Below, piece after piece: positions 9,545 to 20,660 of a stretch of 64,000 bases of DNA. How positions within the stretch are numbered: position 1 is the first letter of the stretch; each line of letters begins with the position of its first letter. The notes under the pieces were generated by a model. The model was not told the DNA's origin and made no database searches. It saw only the letters and a program-made list of their open reading frames with translations. The DNA comes from Cupriavidus lacunae (GTDB taxonomy: Bacteria; Pseudomonadota; Gammaproteobacteria; Burkholderiales; Burkholderiaceae). The position numbers and the translations under genes are program-made. The stretch lies in assembly GCF_003353055.1 (NCBI RefSeq), contig NZ_QKWJ01000022.1, forward strand, positions 49,556-113,555. Direction: 5' to 3'.

Positions 9545-12500
9545 GCTGCCTCCGCCATCGAAACCGCCGCGTCCATATCCACGGCCACGATACGCGATAC
9601 GCCCTGCTCCTGCATGGTCACGCCAATGAGTTGATGAGCCATTTCCATGGCGATCTTGTTATGTGAGATGAAAACGAATTGAGTCTTGTCCGACATGCGC
9701 GCCACCATATTGGCGTAGCGTTCGGTGTTGGCGTCGTCCAGCGGTGCGTCCACCTCGTCCAGCAGGCAGAACGGTGCCGGGTTGAGCTGGAACATGGCGA
9801 ACACCAGCGCGATCGCGGTCAGCGCCTTCTCGCCGCCCGACAACAGGTGGATGGTCGAGTTCTTCTTGCCCGGGGGCTGCGCCATCACCTGCACGCCGGC
9901 ATCGAGGATTTCCTCGCCGGTCATGATCAGGCGCGCCTGGCCGCCGCCGAACAGCGACGGGAACAGCTCGCCGAAATGGTGGTTCACCTGGTCGAAGGTG
10001 CCCTGCAGCAGCGCGCGGGTTTCCTGGTCGATCTTGGCGATCGCGTCTTCCAGCGTGTTGATGGCGTCGTTCAGGTCGGCCGACTGCGCATCGAGGAAGG
10101 TCTTGCGCTCGCGCGCCGCGGCCAGCTCGTCGAGCGCGGCCATGTTGACCGGGCCCAGCGCGTTGATGGCGTTGTTGATGCGCGTGACTTCGCCCTGCAG
10201 GTACGACGGCTTCAGGTCGCCGGTCAGCTTGTCCGCCAGCGCAACCTCGTCCACCTCGGCCGTGGTCAGCTGCTCGCTGAACTGCTCTTGGTTAAGGCGC
10301 GCGGCCTGTTCCTTGAGCTGCAGTTCGGTGATGCGGTCGCGCAGCGGCTGCAGGCTGCGCTCGGCGGCCAGGCGCTGTTCGTCGAACTGGCGCAGCTGTG
10401 CCGACAACGCATCCAGTTCGGTGCGCGCGATGGTGAGCTTTTCTTCCTTCTCGGCGCGGCGCTCCAGCGCTTCCTGCAGGCCGGTATGCGCGGTCTGCTC
10501 GTTGATGGTCTCCAGCTCGGCGCGCGCGTTTTCCAGCGACTCGGCAATGCGTTCGGCCTGGTCTGCCGCGACCTGGATATTGCGGCGCAGCTCGTCGATG
10601 CGGCTGGCCAGGTTGCGCTCGGCAAAGAGGGCTTCCTGTGCGGCGCGTTCGAAGTCGCGCAGCTGGTGGCGTGCGCCCGAGAGCTTGCTGTCCAGCGCCT
10701 CGAAGGCCATCTGCTGGTCTTCGTGACTGGCCTGCATCTCGGCCAGCGCAGCGTCGTGCTGCTCGAAGCTGGCTTCGGATTCGGCGCGGATGGCGCGTTG
10801 CTCTTCGATCTGCGCGTGGATCTCGTCCAGTTCCTCGCGGATCTGGCCGCTGCGCGCGGAATAGCGCTCCATCGCCTGCGACAGCTTGAGCACGTCCATC
10901 TGCAGCGCATGCACGCGGCGGGTGGCCTGCTCGGCGCGGCTGCGGGCATCGCCCAGGCCCTGGCTGGCCTGGGTGTAGGCCGCTTCGGCACGCACGGCCT
11001 GGGTCTTGGCTTCGTCGGACAGCAGCAGCTGCGCGCGTGCCTGCTTGTGCAGGTTTTCGATTTCCTGCTCGCGCGCCAGCATGCCCGCCTGCTCGGAATC
11101 TGCGGCGTAGATCTGGATGGCGTTGCGGCCCACCACGTGACCCTCGGCCACGACAAACGACGCGCCGTCCGGCAGCGTGTTGCGCGCGGCCAGCGCCTGT
11201 GCCATGTCGGTGGCGACATAGATATCGGCCAGCCAGTCCTGCATCACCGCGCGGATGCCAGGCTCGGTGATCTGCACCAGCGACATCAGCGGGCGCAGGC
11301 CGGCAGGCGTTTCCAGCGGACGGGCCGCGGCCGGCGGCGAGTAGAACGCCAGCTTGGCCGGCGGCGCGTCGGACAGGAAGGCCTTGACCCAGTCCAGGTT
11401 CGACACTTCCAGCGCGGCCAGCTTCTCGCGCAGCACGGATTCGAGCGCGTTTTCCCAGCCCGGCTCGATATGGACTTTCTTCCACAGGCGCGGCAGCTCG
11501 GCCAGCTCATGCTTGGCCAGCCACGGCTGCACCTTGCCGTCGGTCTGCACGTTCTCCTGCAGCTGGCGCAGCGCCGACAGGCGCGCCTCCAGCGTGGCGA
11601 TGGCGGCGGCTTCGCTGTGCACGCGCGCCTGCGCGGCACGGCGCTCTTCGTCCAGGCGCGGCACGCTCTCTTCGGCATCGGCCAGCACGGCCTGGGCTTC
11701 CTCGACCAGCGCTTCCTGCTCGGCCAGTTCGGCGCGGGCCTGCTCCAGGCGGGTCTCGTCGGGGCGGTCCAGGCCTTTGTCTTCCGCCGACAGGCGTTCG
11801 CGGCGCTGTTCCAGCTGCTGCAGCATCTGGTCGGCGCTGCGCTGCTGCGCGGCTTCCAGCTTCAGCGCCTGCTCGGCCTGCATGATGCCGGCACGCTGCT
11901 CGTTGAGCAGTTGCTGCGCGTCGCGCCATTGCGCTTCCAGCGTCGGCAGTTCGTCGCTCTTGTGGGCAACGGCTTCCTGCGCCTCGACGGTGCGGCCTTC
12001 GGCCACGGCCAGGTTCTCTTCAGCCTGCGCCAGTTCGTCGGTGGCCTGTTCGGCCTTGCCCTGCCACTGCTCGCGCTGCGCGGTCAGCGCAGCGATCTGG
12101 GCTTGCACGCGGTTGCGCGATTCCACCACGTAGCGGATCTCGGCTTCCAGCTTGCTGACCTCGGCATTGGCCTCGTACAGCCCACCCTGGGCGGCGTGCA
12201 TGCCATCGGACGCCGCGTAATGCGCGGCGCGCATGGTTTCGAGTTCGGCCTCGACATGGCGGAGCTGCGCCGTCTGCGCTTCCAGGTCGATCTGGGCCTG
12301 CTCGATGGCGCGCTGGTGGCGTTCCTGCTCCTGCTGGGCCTCGCGCTTGCGCAGCAGCCACAGCAGGTGCTGCTTTTCTTCGCCATCGGCCTGCAGCGTC
12401 TTGAAACGCTGCGCCACTTCGGCCTGGCCTTCCAGTTTCTCGAGGTTGCTGCCGAGTTCGCGCAGGATGTCTTCCACGCGGGTCAGGTTCTCGCGCGTGT

Positions 12501-13080
12501 CGGACAGGCGGTTCTCGGTCTCGCGGCGGCGTTCCTTGTACTTGGACACGCCCGCGGCCTCTTCCAGGAAGATGCGCATGTCATCGGGCTTGGCCTCGAT
12601 AATGCGCGAGATCATGCCCTGCCCGATGATGGCGTAGGCGCGCGGGCCCAGGCCCGTGCCCAGGAAGATGTCCTGGATGTCGCGCCGGCGCACCGGCTGG
12701 TTGTTGATGTAGTAGGACGACGTGCCGTCGCGGGTCAGCACGCGCTTGACCGCGACTTCGGCGTACTGGCTCCACTGGCCGGCGGCGCGGCCCTCGGCAT
12801 TGTCGAACACCAGTTCGACGCTGGCCCGGCCGGCCTGCTTGCGCGCGGTGGAGCCGTTGAAAATGACGTCCTGCATGGATTCGCCACGCAGCTCGGACGC
12901 GCGTGACTCACCCAGCACCCAGCGCACCGCATCGATGATGTTCGATTTGCCGCAGCCGTTGGGACCTACGATGCCGACCAGTTGGCCGGGCACTTGAAAA
13001 TTGGTGGGATCGACGAATGACTTGAAGCCCGCCAGCTTGATCGAGGATAGTCGCACGGTTTCTCGTGTGGTATCGGCCAC
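9541..13080 (-). CDS. smc: Chromosome partition protein Smc
   Basis: Smc is the ATPase of the bacterial condensin that organises and segregates the chromosome with ScpA and ScpB. The 1179-residue protein has an N-terminal Walker A (GPNGCGKSNIIDA, about 40), long coiled coils (about 170-500 and 660-1000), a hinge around 510-650, the C-loop signature LLSGGEKALTAIAL and Walker B (FCLLDEVDAPLDD) near the C-terminus. This is full length. The annotated ATG at 13080 gives MADTTRETVRLSSIKLAGFKSF; a GTG at 13056 would give VRLSSIKLAGFKSF, closer to the usual Smc start, so the start is uncertain. The stop overlaps the zipA start. It is the first gene of the smc-zipA-ligA-def unit. Confidence 0.96.
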   Translation of the reverse strand: MADTTRETVRLSSIKLAGFKSFVDPTNFQVPGQLVGIVGPNGCGKSNIIDAVRWVLGESRASELRGESMQDVIFNGSTARKQAGRASVELVFDNAEGRAAGQWSQYAEVAVKRVLTRDGTSSYYINNQPVRRRDIQDIFLGTGLGPRAYAIIGQGMISRIIEAKPDDMRIFLEEAAGVSKYKERRRETENRLSDTRENLTRVEDILRELGSNLEKLEGQAEVAQRFKTLQADGEEKQHLLWLLRKREAQQEQERHQRAIEQAQIDLEAQTAQLRHVEAELETMRAAHYAASDGMHAAQGGLYEANAEVSKLEAEIRYVVESRNRVQAQIAALTAQREQWQGKAEQATDELAQAEENLAVAEGRTVEAQEAVAHKSDELPTLEAQWRDAQQLLNEQRAGIMQAEQALKLEAAQQRSADQMLQQLEQRRERLSAEDKGLDRPDETRLEQARAELAEQEALVEEAQAVLADAEESVPRLDEERRAAQARVHSEAAAIATLEARLSALRQLQENVQTDGKVQPWLAKHELAELPRLWKKVHIEPGWENALESVLREKLAALEVSNLDWVKAFLSDAPPAKLAFYSPPAAARPLETPAGLRPLMSLVQITEPGIRAVMQDWLADIYVATDMAQALAARNTLPDGASFVVAEGHVVGRNAIQIYAADSEQAGMLAREQEIENLHKQARAQLLLSDEAKTQAVRAEAAYTQASQGLGDARSRAEQATRRVHALQMDVLKLSQAMERYSARSGQIREELDEIHAQIEEQRAIRAESEASFEQHDAALAEMQASHEDQQMAFEALDSKLSGARHQLRDFERAAQEALFAERNLASRIDELRRNIQVAADQAERIAESLENARAELETINEQTAHTGLQEALERRAEKEEKLTIARTELDALSAQLRQFDEQRLAAERSLQPLRDRITELQLKEQAARLNQEQFSEQLTTAEVDEVALADKLTGDLKPSYLQGEVTRINNAINALGPVNMAALDELAAARERKTFLDAQSADLNDAINTLEDAIAKIDQETRALLQGTFDQVNHHFGELFPSLFGGGQARLIMTGEEILDAGVQVMAQPPGKKNSTIHLLSGGEKALTAIALVFAMFQLNPAPFCLLDEVDAPLDDANTERYANMVARMSDKTQFVFISHNKIAMEMAHQLIGVTMQEQGVSRIVAVDMDAAVSMAEAA

Positions 13081-13489
13081 TCCGGTATCGGAACCGGACC
13101 TGGCCTGGTATCGGGGCTATTGCACTGTTCAGAAAGCCGGGCTGCGCGGGAGCCGGCGCGGCGTGACGCCAGCACCTCAAAATACCCCTCGGGCCCGAGA
13201 ATTGGGGCTAATCATACCATCGCAGATGCCTTGGCCGGCCCGTTTGCCGGTCGCCCCGGCGTCATATCCCATGGCGGATTTCCCTTGCTATTCCGCCGCT
13301 TGCAAGCGTTTCCACAAGCACTTTGGCAGGCCGCGCAGGCGCTGTCAGCCGGCATGGCCGGTCGATCGTTGGGAAACTAACTAGGGTAAATGCTAGTCTC
13401 TCATCTGTTGACGTGACTTCGGATGCCCTCCGGAGCGCACACCCATCAACGCGCCCCTCGCAGCCTTTGGCCAACCAGGAGGACAGAGC
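13081..13489. other. Divergent promoter region between smc and the ferritin-like gene
   Basis: No gene is visible in these 409 bases. A TATGAT hexamer on the minus strand (13211-13216) could be a -10 box for smc, but no good -35 box accompanies it. At the right end AGGAGGACAG (13479-13488) is a strong ribosome-binding site for the gene at 13490. Confidence 0.4.
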
Positions 13490-14317
13490 ATGAGTGAACC
13501 GTCAGCGGCCGCCCGGCCGTGGTCTGTCAACGATATCGACTACCAGGCGATCGACGTGGAACGCGTGCGCGGCGACCGCGACCTGTTCTACCTGCTGGTG
13601 TCAGCCTCGTTTATCGAGAGCGGCTCCGACACCTATGCCGGTAATCTCGCCACCTACTACGCCCGCGTGCCCGACGCCGCCGGCTGGCTGTCCGAGCACT
13701 GGGAGGCCGAGGAACTGCAGCACGGGCTGGCGCTGCGGCGCTATGTCGAGCATGTCTGGCCGGAATTCGACTGGGAGCGCGGCTATGCGCGCTTCTTCGA
13801 CGAGTACAGCAAGACCTGCTCGATCGACCAGTTCGAGCCGACCGAAGCCCTGGAAATGGCGGCCCGCTGCGTGGTGGAAACCGGCACCGCCGCGTATTAC
13901 CGCGCGCTGGAACAGGCCAGCGACGAACCGGTGCTGCGCGACCTGACGCGGCGCATCTCCAACGACGAAGTGCGGCACTACAAGCACTTTTACCAGTTCT
14001 TCAACCGCTTTGCGGCATCGGAGCGGCTTGGCCGGCTGCGGGTGCTGGGCGCGCTGGCGCGCCGGCTGCTGGAGATCAAGAACGAGGACGCCGCGATTGC
14101 GCTGCGAAACGTGCTGCGCATGGAGCGCGGCGTGGAGGCAGTGGCGGAAGCCGAGGTGCGCGCGCTCAATACGCGCGTGTCGGGCGTGATCCGGCGCAAT
14201 ATCCCCATCGACATGACCGTGAAGATGCTGCTGCGGCCGCTGCACCTGCACCGCGGCGTGGAGCGCGCGGTAAGGACACCGCTGGTGGCCATGGTGTCGC
14301 GGGTCATGCTGCACTGA
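13490..14317 (+). CDS. Ferritin-like diiron protein of unknown substrate
   Basis: The product is 275 residues, largely helical. It shows four helices with the carboxylate/histidine pattern of a diiron site: FIESGS (about 45), EAEELQHG with an ExxH (about 80), [10 protein letters not shown] (about 130) and [10 protein letters not shown] with a second ExxH (about 165). This is the arrangement of ferritin-like oxidases and acyl-ACP desaturase relatives, so an oxygen-dependent or iron-binding role is likely, but the substrate cannot be read from the sequence. A strong ribosome-binding site (AGGAGGACAG) sets the start. The gene stands alone, divergent from smc and convergent with the DMT transporter eight bases away. 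Confidence 0.8.
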   Translation: MSEPSAAARPWSVNDIDYQAIDVERVRGDRDLFYLLVSASFIESGSDTYAGNLATYYARVPDAAGWLSEHWEAEELQHGLALRRYVEHVWPEFDWERGYARFFDEYSKTCSIDQFEPTEALEMAARCVVETGTAAYYRALEQASDEPVLRDLTRRISNDEVRHYKHFYQFFNRFAASERLGRLRVLGALARRLLEIKNEDAAIALRNVLRMERGVEAVAEAEVRALNTRVSGVIRRNIPIDMTVKMLLRPLHLHRGVERAVRTPLVAMVSRVMLH

Positions 14318-14324
14318 CCCGCGA

Positions 14325-15278
14325 CTAGTTACAGGCAGCTGCCTCGGCATGCGCCGGGGCCGGCGCCGAGGGGCGGCTGCGGTGCACCAGCCCCGACAAG
14401 GCGCCGGCTGCGATGATGCACAGGCCTCCGGCCGCTTCCTTCCAGCTCAGCACCTCGGTCGCCAGCCACCACGACGACACCGCGGCAATCACGATCTCGA
14501 ACAGCATCAGCAGCGACACGCGGTTGGCCGGCAGCCGCTGCAGCCCGTACTGCACCACCGAGTTGCTGACCACCAGCACCGCCGCCAGGCCCAGCACCAG
14601 CATGCCTACGCTGACGTGTGCCCCCGGGACGATTGTCACCGACGGGCCATCGAGCAGCAGCGCAGCCGGCACCCCGACCACCGTGCAGCCCAGATAGACC
14701 ACCACCGTGCGCACGCGCGCGTCCGTGTCCGGGAAACGCTGGCCGGCGCGGCGCGACAACACGTTGTTGACGGCAAAGCCCATGCCGCCGACCAGGCCCG
14801 ACCATTCGGCGGCCGAGCCCGGCAGCGGCACGCCGACCTCGGGCGTCCACAGCATCAGCCCGGCGCCGAACAGGGCCAGCGCCACCAGCGACAACCCGGC
14901 CGCCGACAGCCGCTCGCCCAGGAACAGCCGGGCGAACAGCGCGGTCCAGACCGGAGTCAGGTAGAACAGCAGCAACACGCGCATCACATGGCCGTTGACG
15001 CTGCCCCAGACGAAGCCGGCATTGGTCACGCCCGCCGCCAGCCCGATCGCGACGAACAGCCAGTGCGGACGCAGGCCCACCACCAGCAGCGACAGGATGG
15101 CCGCGACCGAGCTGACCAGCGCCGCGGCGTGCATGCCGCCCAGGCCCCAGCCCGCCAGCACGCGGTACGGGAACCAGGCGATGCCCCAGACCGAGGCGCC
15201 GATCAGGATGGAAAGCGATGCCTTGACCGCATGGCGGTCGGCCGGCGCATGCTGCGCCGCAACAGTATTTGTGCTCAT
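14325..15278 (-). CDS. EamA/DMT-family membrane transporter
   Basis: The product is an inner-membrane transporter of the drug/metabolite family, probably a metabolite exporter. The 317 residues form about ten hydrophobic helices in two EamA repeats: the first from about 22 to 150 (LSILIGASVWGIAWFPYRVL ... YLTPVWTALFARLFLGERLS), the second from about 165 to 300 (ending SLLMLFEIVIAAVSSWWLATEVLSWKEAAGG). The motif P-V-W-T-A-L-F followed by GERL near the end of the first repeat is typical. The substrate is not predictable. The ATG at 15278 is preceded by the divergent dapC promoter region, so this gene and dapC may share regulatory sequence. Confidence 0.9.
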   Translation of the reverse strand: MSTNTVAAQHAPADRHAVKASLSILIGASVWGIAWFPYRVLAGWGLGGMHAAALVSSVAAILSLLVVGLRPHWLFVAIGLAAGVTNAGFVWGSVNGHVMRVLLLFYLTPVWTALFARLFLGERLSAAGLSLVALALFGAGLMLWTPEVGVPLPGSAAEWSGLVGGMGFAVNNVLSRRAGQRFPDTDARVRTVVVYLGCTVVGVPAALLLDGPSVTIVPGAHVSVGMLVLGLAAVLVVSNSVVQYGLQRLPANRVSLLMLFEIVIAAVSSWWLATEVLSWKEAAGGLCIIAAGALSGLVHRSRPSAPAPAHAEAAACN

Positions 15279-15436
15279 AAAGGGAATCTATGCGAGGCGA
15301 GCCGGGCCGCCGGCCGGTGACAGGCAGGCAGCGTCCGGACGGCGCCGGCGGCATCACCGGGGCGTGATGCCCGCCATCTGTGCCCGCGGCCGGCCCCGCG
15401 GGCCTGGCCGGCGCACGGAAACCCGCGCCGTTCCTC

Positions 15437-15442
15437 TATAAT
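15437..15442 (+). promoter_or_regulatory. Candidate -10 box for dapC
   Basis: TATAAT lies 30 bases upstream of the dapC GTG start. No clear TTGACA-like -35 box is present at the expected distance, so the promoter is either weak or activator dependent. Confidence 0.45.
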
Positions 15443-15472
15443 GCGTCGTTTTAACCGGCCCCGACTGACACT

Positions 15473-16672
15473 GTGAATCCGCGCCTCGACCTGCTCCAGC
15501 CCTACCCGTTCGAGAAACTGCGGGTGCTCTTTGCGCAGGTGAAGCCTGCCGACAAGCCAGCTATCAGCTTTGGCATTGGTGAACCCAAGCATCCGACGCC
15601 TGAATTCATCAAGCAAGCGCTGGCAGAGTCGCTCGCGGGGCTGGCGAATTATCCCACAACCGCCGGTTCCGATGCACTGCGACAGTGCATCGCCAGCTGG
15701 CTGGAACGCCGCTACGGCCTGCCCAAGGTCAACGCCGCCACTGAAGTGCTGCCGGTAACCGGCTCGCGCGAGGCGCTGTTCGCCTTTGCCCAGACCGTGG
15801 TCGACGGCACCCGCCCCGGCGCGCTGGTGCTGTGCCCCAACCCGTTCTACCAGATCTACGAAGGCGCGGCGCTGCTGGCCGGCGCCACCCCGGTATTCGC
15901 CAACAGCGACCCGGCGCGCAACTTCGCGCCGGCCTTCGACCGCATCGCCGACGATGTCTGGCAGAAGGTGCAGCTGCTGTTCGTGTGCACGCCCGGCAAT
16001 CCGACCGGCGCGGTGCTGTCGCTGGAAGACTGGAAGCAACTGTTTGCGCTGTCGGACCGCTACGGCTTTGTGATCGCCTCGGACGAGTGCTATTCCGAGA
16101 TCTATTTCGACGAAGGCCGCGCGCCGCTGGGTGCGCTCGAAGCCGCGCACAAGCTGGGCCGCGGCTTTGACCGGCTGGTGATGTTCTCCAGCCTGTCCAA
16201 GCGCTCCAACGTGCCGGGCCTGCGCTCGGGCTTCGTCGCCGGCGATGCCGCGCTGCTGAAGAAATTCCTGCTATACCGTACCTACCACGGCGGCGCCATG
16301 AACCCCGCGGTGCAGTCCGCCAGCATCGCCGCCTGGAACGACGAGGCCCATGTGCGCGAGAACCGCGCCGCCTATGTGCGCAAGTTCAGCGAGGTCACGC
16401 CGATGCTGGCCGAGGTGCTGGACGTGGCACTGCCCGATGCCGGCTTCTACCTGTGGGCCGATGTCTCGCGCACCGGCCTCACCGATACGGAATTCGCCGC
16501 GCGCCTGCTGGCCGAACAGAATGTGACCGTACTGCCTGGCAGCTACCTGGCGCGCGAAGCCGATGGCATCAACCCCGGCGCCAACCGCGTGCGCATGGCC
16601 CTGGTGGCTACGCCTGAGGAATGCCTGGAAGGCGCGCGCCGGATTGTCGAATTCTGCAAATCGCTGGGCTGA
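15473..16672 (+). CDS. dapC: N-succinyldiaminopimelate aminotransferase
   Basis: The enzyme is a pyridoxal-phosphate aminotransferase that makes N-succinyl-diaminopimelate from the keto precursor in the succinylase branch of lysine and peptidoglycan precursor synthesis. The 399-residue class I/II fold shows the PLP lysine in SSLSKRSNVPGLRSG (about residue 245), the cofactor-binding NPTGAVLS (about 182) and ASDECYSEIYFD (about 205). The start is a GTG at 15473; the next residues NPRLDLLQPYPFEKLR match the usual DapC beginning. It is followed after 190 bases by dapD, and dapE lies in the same cluster, which supports DapC over other class I aminotransferases. Confidence 0.93.
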   Translation: MNPRLDLLQPYPFEKLRVLFAQVKPADKPAISFGIGEPKHPTPEFIKQALAESLAGLANYPTTAGSDALRQCIASWLERRYGLPKVNAATEVLPVTGSREALFAFAQTVVDGTRPGALVLCPNPFYQIYEGAALLAGATPVFANSDPARNFAPAFDRIADDVWQKVQLLFVCTPGNPTGAVLSLEDWKQLFALSDRYGFVIASDECYSEIYFDEGRAPLGALEAAHKLGRGFDRLVMFSSLSKRSNVPGLRSGFVAGDAALLKKFLLYRTYHGGAMNPAVQSASIAAWNDEAHVRENRAAYVRKFSEVTPMLAEVLDVALPDAGFYLWADVSRTGLTDTEFAARLLAEQNVTVLPGSYLAREADGINPGANRVRMALVATPEECLEGARRIVEFCKSLG

Positions 16673-16693
16673 GGCTTTGGCCTTGACCACTGC

Positions 16694-16812
16694 TTTGCTC
16701 CCCTCTCCCGCTTGCGGGAGAGGGACCGGGGGAGAGGGCAGGCATCTCTGGATGCGTGGTCGCTAGCTAAACCACCCCTCTCCCCGACCCTCTCCCACTG
16801 AGGGGAGAGGGA
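16694..16812. repeat. Palindromic GC-rich intergenic repeat, copy A
   Basis: Two hairpin modules built from CTCTCCC/GGGAGAG arms lie between dapC and dapD. The first module (16701-16738) has a CCCTCTCCCGC-TTGC-GGGAGAGGG stem; the second (16776-16811) has CCCTCTCC and GGGGAGAGGG arms. Similar copies occur at 20661-20799 and 44034-44160. Confidence 0.8.
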
Positions 16813-16863
16813 GAACACAATTGGCCTGACACAAGCATCAACATCAACACTGAGAAAACGAAC

Positions 16864-17691
16864 ATGACGCAAGCTCTGCAAGCCCTGATCGACCAGGCCT
16901 GGGAAGACCGCACCAGCCTGTCGCCCAAGTCCGCCCCCAACGATATCCGCGAGGCCGTCGCCAACGTCATCAGCCAGCTGGATTCCGGCGCGCTGCGCGT
17001 GGCCGAGAAGCAAGGCAAGGACTGGATCGTCAACCAGTGGATCAAGAAGGCCGTGCTGCTGTCGTTCCGCCTGGAAGACAACGCGCCGATGAGCGCCGGC
17101 GGCTTTGCCCAGTTCTACGACAAGGTCCCGACCAAGTTCGCCAACTGGAGCGGCGATGACTTCGCCAAGGCTGGCTTTCGCGTGGTGCCGCCGGCCGTGG
17201 CCCGCCGCGGTTCGTTCATTGCGAAGAACGCCGTCCTGATGCCGTCGTACGTCAACATCGGCGCCTATGTCGATGAAGGCACCATGGTCGATACCTGGGC
17301 CACCGTCGGTTCGTGCGCGCAGATCGGCAAGAACGTCCACCTGTCGGGCGGCGTGGGCATCGGCGGCGTGCTGGAGCCGCTGCAGGCCAACCCGGTCATC
17401 ATCGAAGACAACTGCTTTATCGGCGCGCGCTCGGAAGTGGTCGAAGGCGTGATCGTGGAAGAGAACTCGGTGATCTCGATGGGCGTGTACCTCGGCCAGT
17501 CGACCAAGATCTACGACCGCGAAACCGGCGAGATCCACTATGGCCGCGTGCCGGCTGGCTCGGTGGTGGTGGCGGGCAACCTGCCGTCCAAGGATGGCAA
17601 GTACAGCCTGTACTGCGCCGTGATCGTGAAGAAGGTCGACGCACAGACCCGCGCCAAGACCAGCCTGAACGACCTGCTGCGCGGCGACTGA
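16864..17691 (+). CDS. dapD: 2,3,4,5-tetrahydropyridine-2,6-dicarboxylate N-succinyltransferase
   Basis: The enzyme transfers succinyl from succinyl-CoA to tetrahydrodipicolinate, the step just before DapC in lysine and diaminopimelate synthesis. The 275 residues match the family's usual length. The N-terminal helical domain ([19 protein letters not shown]) is followed by a left-handed parallel beta helix of hexapeptide repeats (from about 100 to 235), with the typical stretches [25 protein letters not shown] and [14 protein letters not shown]. The gene follows dapC across a palindromic repeat and precedes the small coiled-coil protein and dapE. Confidence 0.97.
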   Translation: MTQALQALIDQAWEDRTSLSPKSAPNDIREAVANVISQLDSGALRVAEKQGKDWIVNQWIKKAVLLSFRLEDNAPMSAGGFAQFYDKVPTKFANWSGDDFAKAGFRVVPPAVARRGSFIAKNAVLMPSYVNIGAYVDEGTMVDTWATVGSCAQIGKNVHLSGGVGIGGVLEPLQANPVIIEDNCFIGARSEVVEGVIVEENSVISMGVYLGQSTKIYDRETGEIHYGRVPAGSVVVAGNLPSKDGKYSLYCAVIVKKVDAQTRAKTSLNDLLRGD

Positions 17692-17728
17692 CCGCGCCTG
17701 GCGCAGCCCGCAACGGTTGCGCCGCCCC

Positions 17729-17751
17729 GCCCCGAGGCCGGGCCTCGGGGC
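17729..17751 (+). terminator. Possible terminator or attenuating hairpin after dapD
   Basis: A 10-bp GC-rich stem (GCCCCGAGGC at 17729-17738, GCCTCGGGGC at 17742-17751) lies 38 bases after the dapD stop, followed by AGTATTTCC. The T tract is weak, so partial termination is the most that can be said. Confidence 0.45.
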
Positions 17752-17788
17752 AGTATTTCCGTTGTCACCCCGCCTGGCCAGGCTGAAC

Positions 17789-18172
17789 ATGCCTTCCCTC
17801 CGCAAGCGACTCATGGCCCTGGATCCCACCACCGTCAGTACCGTGCTCTCCCTGCTGCCCACCATTCTCGAGCAGGCCAACAAGACCATCGAGAAACTGA
17901 AGAAGAACAAGCGCAAGGATGGAACGCCGGAAGGCGCGGTAACTGACACGCGCGATCCCGCCGCCCGCATTGCCGAGCTGGAAGCCGCCGCCGTGCAGCA
18001 GGCCGAGGCCGTCAAGCTGCTGGCCGAGCAACATGCCATCACAGTCGATGCGCTGCGCAAGGAAGCCGCCCGGCTGGACCGCCGGCTGCGCCTGATGACC
18101 GCGGTGGCGATGGGCGGCGTGGCGCTGGGCCTGGGCGGCCTGGTGATTGCGCTGAACCTGCTGTTCCGCTGA
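17789..18172 (+). CDS. Small coiled-coil protein with C-terminal membrane helix
   Basis: The product is about 127 residues. I recognise no family. The N-terminal part is amphipathic and basic (TILEQANKTIEKLKKNKRK), the middle is an Ala/Glu-rich coiled coil (AARIAELEAAAVQQAEAVKLLAEQ, about 55-95), and the C-terminus is a single hydrophobic segment (AVAMGGVALGLGGLVIALNLLF), so it is probably a tail-anchored inner-membrane protein. The start is uncertain: ATG at 17789 (MPSLRKR) or ATG at 17813 (MALDPTT); neither has a strong ribosome-binding site. It lies between dapD and the Spx-like gene and may be co-transcribed with the dap genes. Confidence 0.7.
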   Translation: MPSLRKRLMALDPTTVSTVLSLLPTILEQANKTIEKLKKNKRKDGTPEGAVTDTRDPAARIAELEAAAVQQAEAVKLLAEQHAITVDALRKEAARLDRRLRLMTAVAMGGVALGLGGLVIALNLLFR

Positions 18173-18194
18173 TTCCATTCCATCAAGACTAGCC

Positions 18195-19725
<1,531 letters not shown>

Positions 19726-19752
19726 TTGATTTCCCGCCGAAAGACACCATAC

Positions 19753-20646
19753 ATGGCAATGCCCTCCCCCCTGCGCACCGTGCGCGACCTGCTGCGTCTC
19801 GCAGTCTCGCGCTTTACCGCCGCGCGCCTGTCCTTCGGCCATGGCAGCGCCAACGCCTATGACGAAGCAGCCTACCTGGTGCTGCATACGCTGAACCTGC
19901 CGCTCGACACGCTCGATCCCTTCCTGGACGCGCGCCTGCTGCCCGAGGAAGTCGATGCCGTGCTCAAGGTCATCGACCGCCGCGTCAATGAGCGCGTGCC
20001 GGCCGCCTACATCACGCACGAGGCCTATATGCACGGCCTGCGCTTCTACGTCGATTCGCGCGTGATCGTGCCGCGCAGCTTTATCGGCGAACTGCTGCAG
20101 GACGGCCTGGAGCCGTGGGTCGGCGAGACCGACAGCATCGGCCCGGTGTTGGAGCTGTGCACCGGCTCCGGCTGCCTGCCGATCGTGGCCGCGCACGTCT
20201 GGCCGAACGCGAAGATCGATGCCGTCGACATCTCGCCCGACGCGCTCGCCGTGGCGCGCCGCAACGTGGCCGACTACAAGATGGACGACCGCATCCGGCT
20301 GTATGAAGGCGACCTGTACGCGCCGCTGCCGCACGGCGCCACCTACGACGTGATCCTGACCAACCCGCCCTACGTCAACGAAACCTCGATGCAGTCGCTG
20401 CCGCCGGAATACCTGGCCGAGCCGCGCATCGCCCTGGCCGGCGGCGACGACGGCATGGACGTGGTGCGGCGGATCATCGCCGGCGCCAAGGCGCGCCTGA
20501 ACCCGGGCGGCGTGCTGGTGGTGGAGATCGGCAACGAGCACGCCAACGTGGAAGCTGCGTTCCCTGAGCTGGAAATCGTCTGGCTGCCGGTCAGCGCGGG
20601 CGATGAGCAGGTGTTTTTGCTGACGTACGACGCGCTGCCGGGGTAA
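19753..20646 (+). CDS. prmB: 50S ribosomal protein L3 N5-glutamine methyltransferase
   Basis: PrmB methylates a glutamine of ribosomal protein L3 with S-adenosylmethionine during ribosome assembly. The product of about 297 residues has a helical N-terminal domain (TVRDLLRLAVSRFTAARLSFGHGS), the AdoMet motif VLELCTGSGCLPI (about 128), the acidic AdoMet contact DAVDISPDAL, and the glutamine-binding NPPYVNETSM (about 200). The N-terminal FGHG and the motif order distinguish PrmB from PrmC. I prefer the ATG at 19753 to the TTG at 19726, which directly abuts the dapE stop. It is the last gene of the dap cluster before a palindromic repeat. Confidence 0.93.
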   Translation: MAMPSPLRTVRDLLRLAVSRFTAARLSFGHGSANAYDEAAYLVLHTLNLPLDTLDPFLDARLLPEEVDAVLKVIDRRVNERVPAAYITHEAYMHGLRFYVDSRVIVPRSFIGELLQDGLEPWVGETDSIGPVLELCTGSGCLPIVAAHVWPNAKIDAVDISPDALAVARRNVADYKMDDRIRLYEGDLYAPLPHGATYDVILTNPPYVNETSMQSLPPEYLAEPRIALAGGDDGMDVVRRIIAGAKARLNPGGVLVVEIGNEHANVEAAFPELEIVWLPVSAGDEQVFLLTYDALPG

Positions 20647-20660
20647 TTGATCCACGCGAT

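Noticed and set aside
9679..12906. Long plus-strand open frame (over 1000 codons) opposite smc
   Set aside because: It mirrors the GC-rich third-position pattern of smc; its composition (Arg, Gln, Leu, Gly rich) has no domain, while smc has all expected motifs.
16694..16812. CRISPR-like array considered for the CTCTCCC repeats
   Set aside because: There are only two hairpin modules, no regular spacers and no cas genes; the three copies are scattered intergenic repeats.
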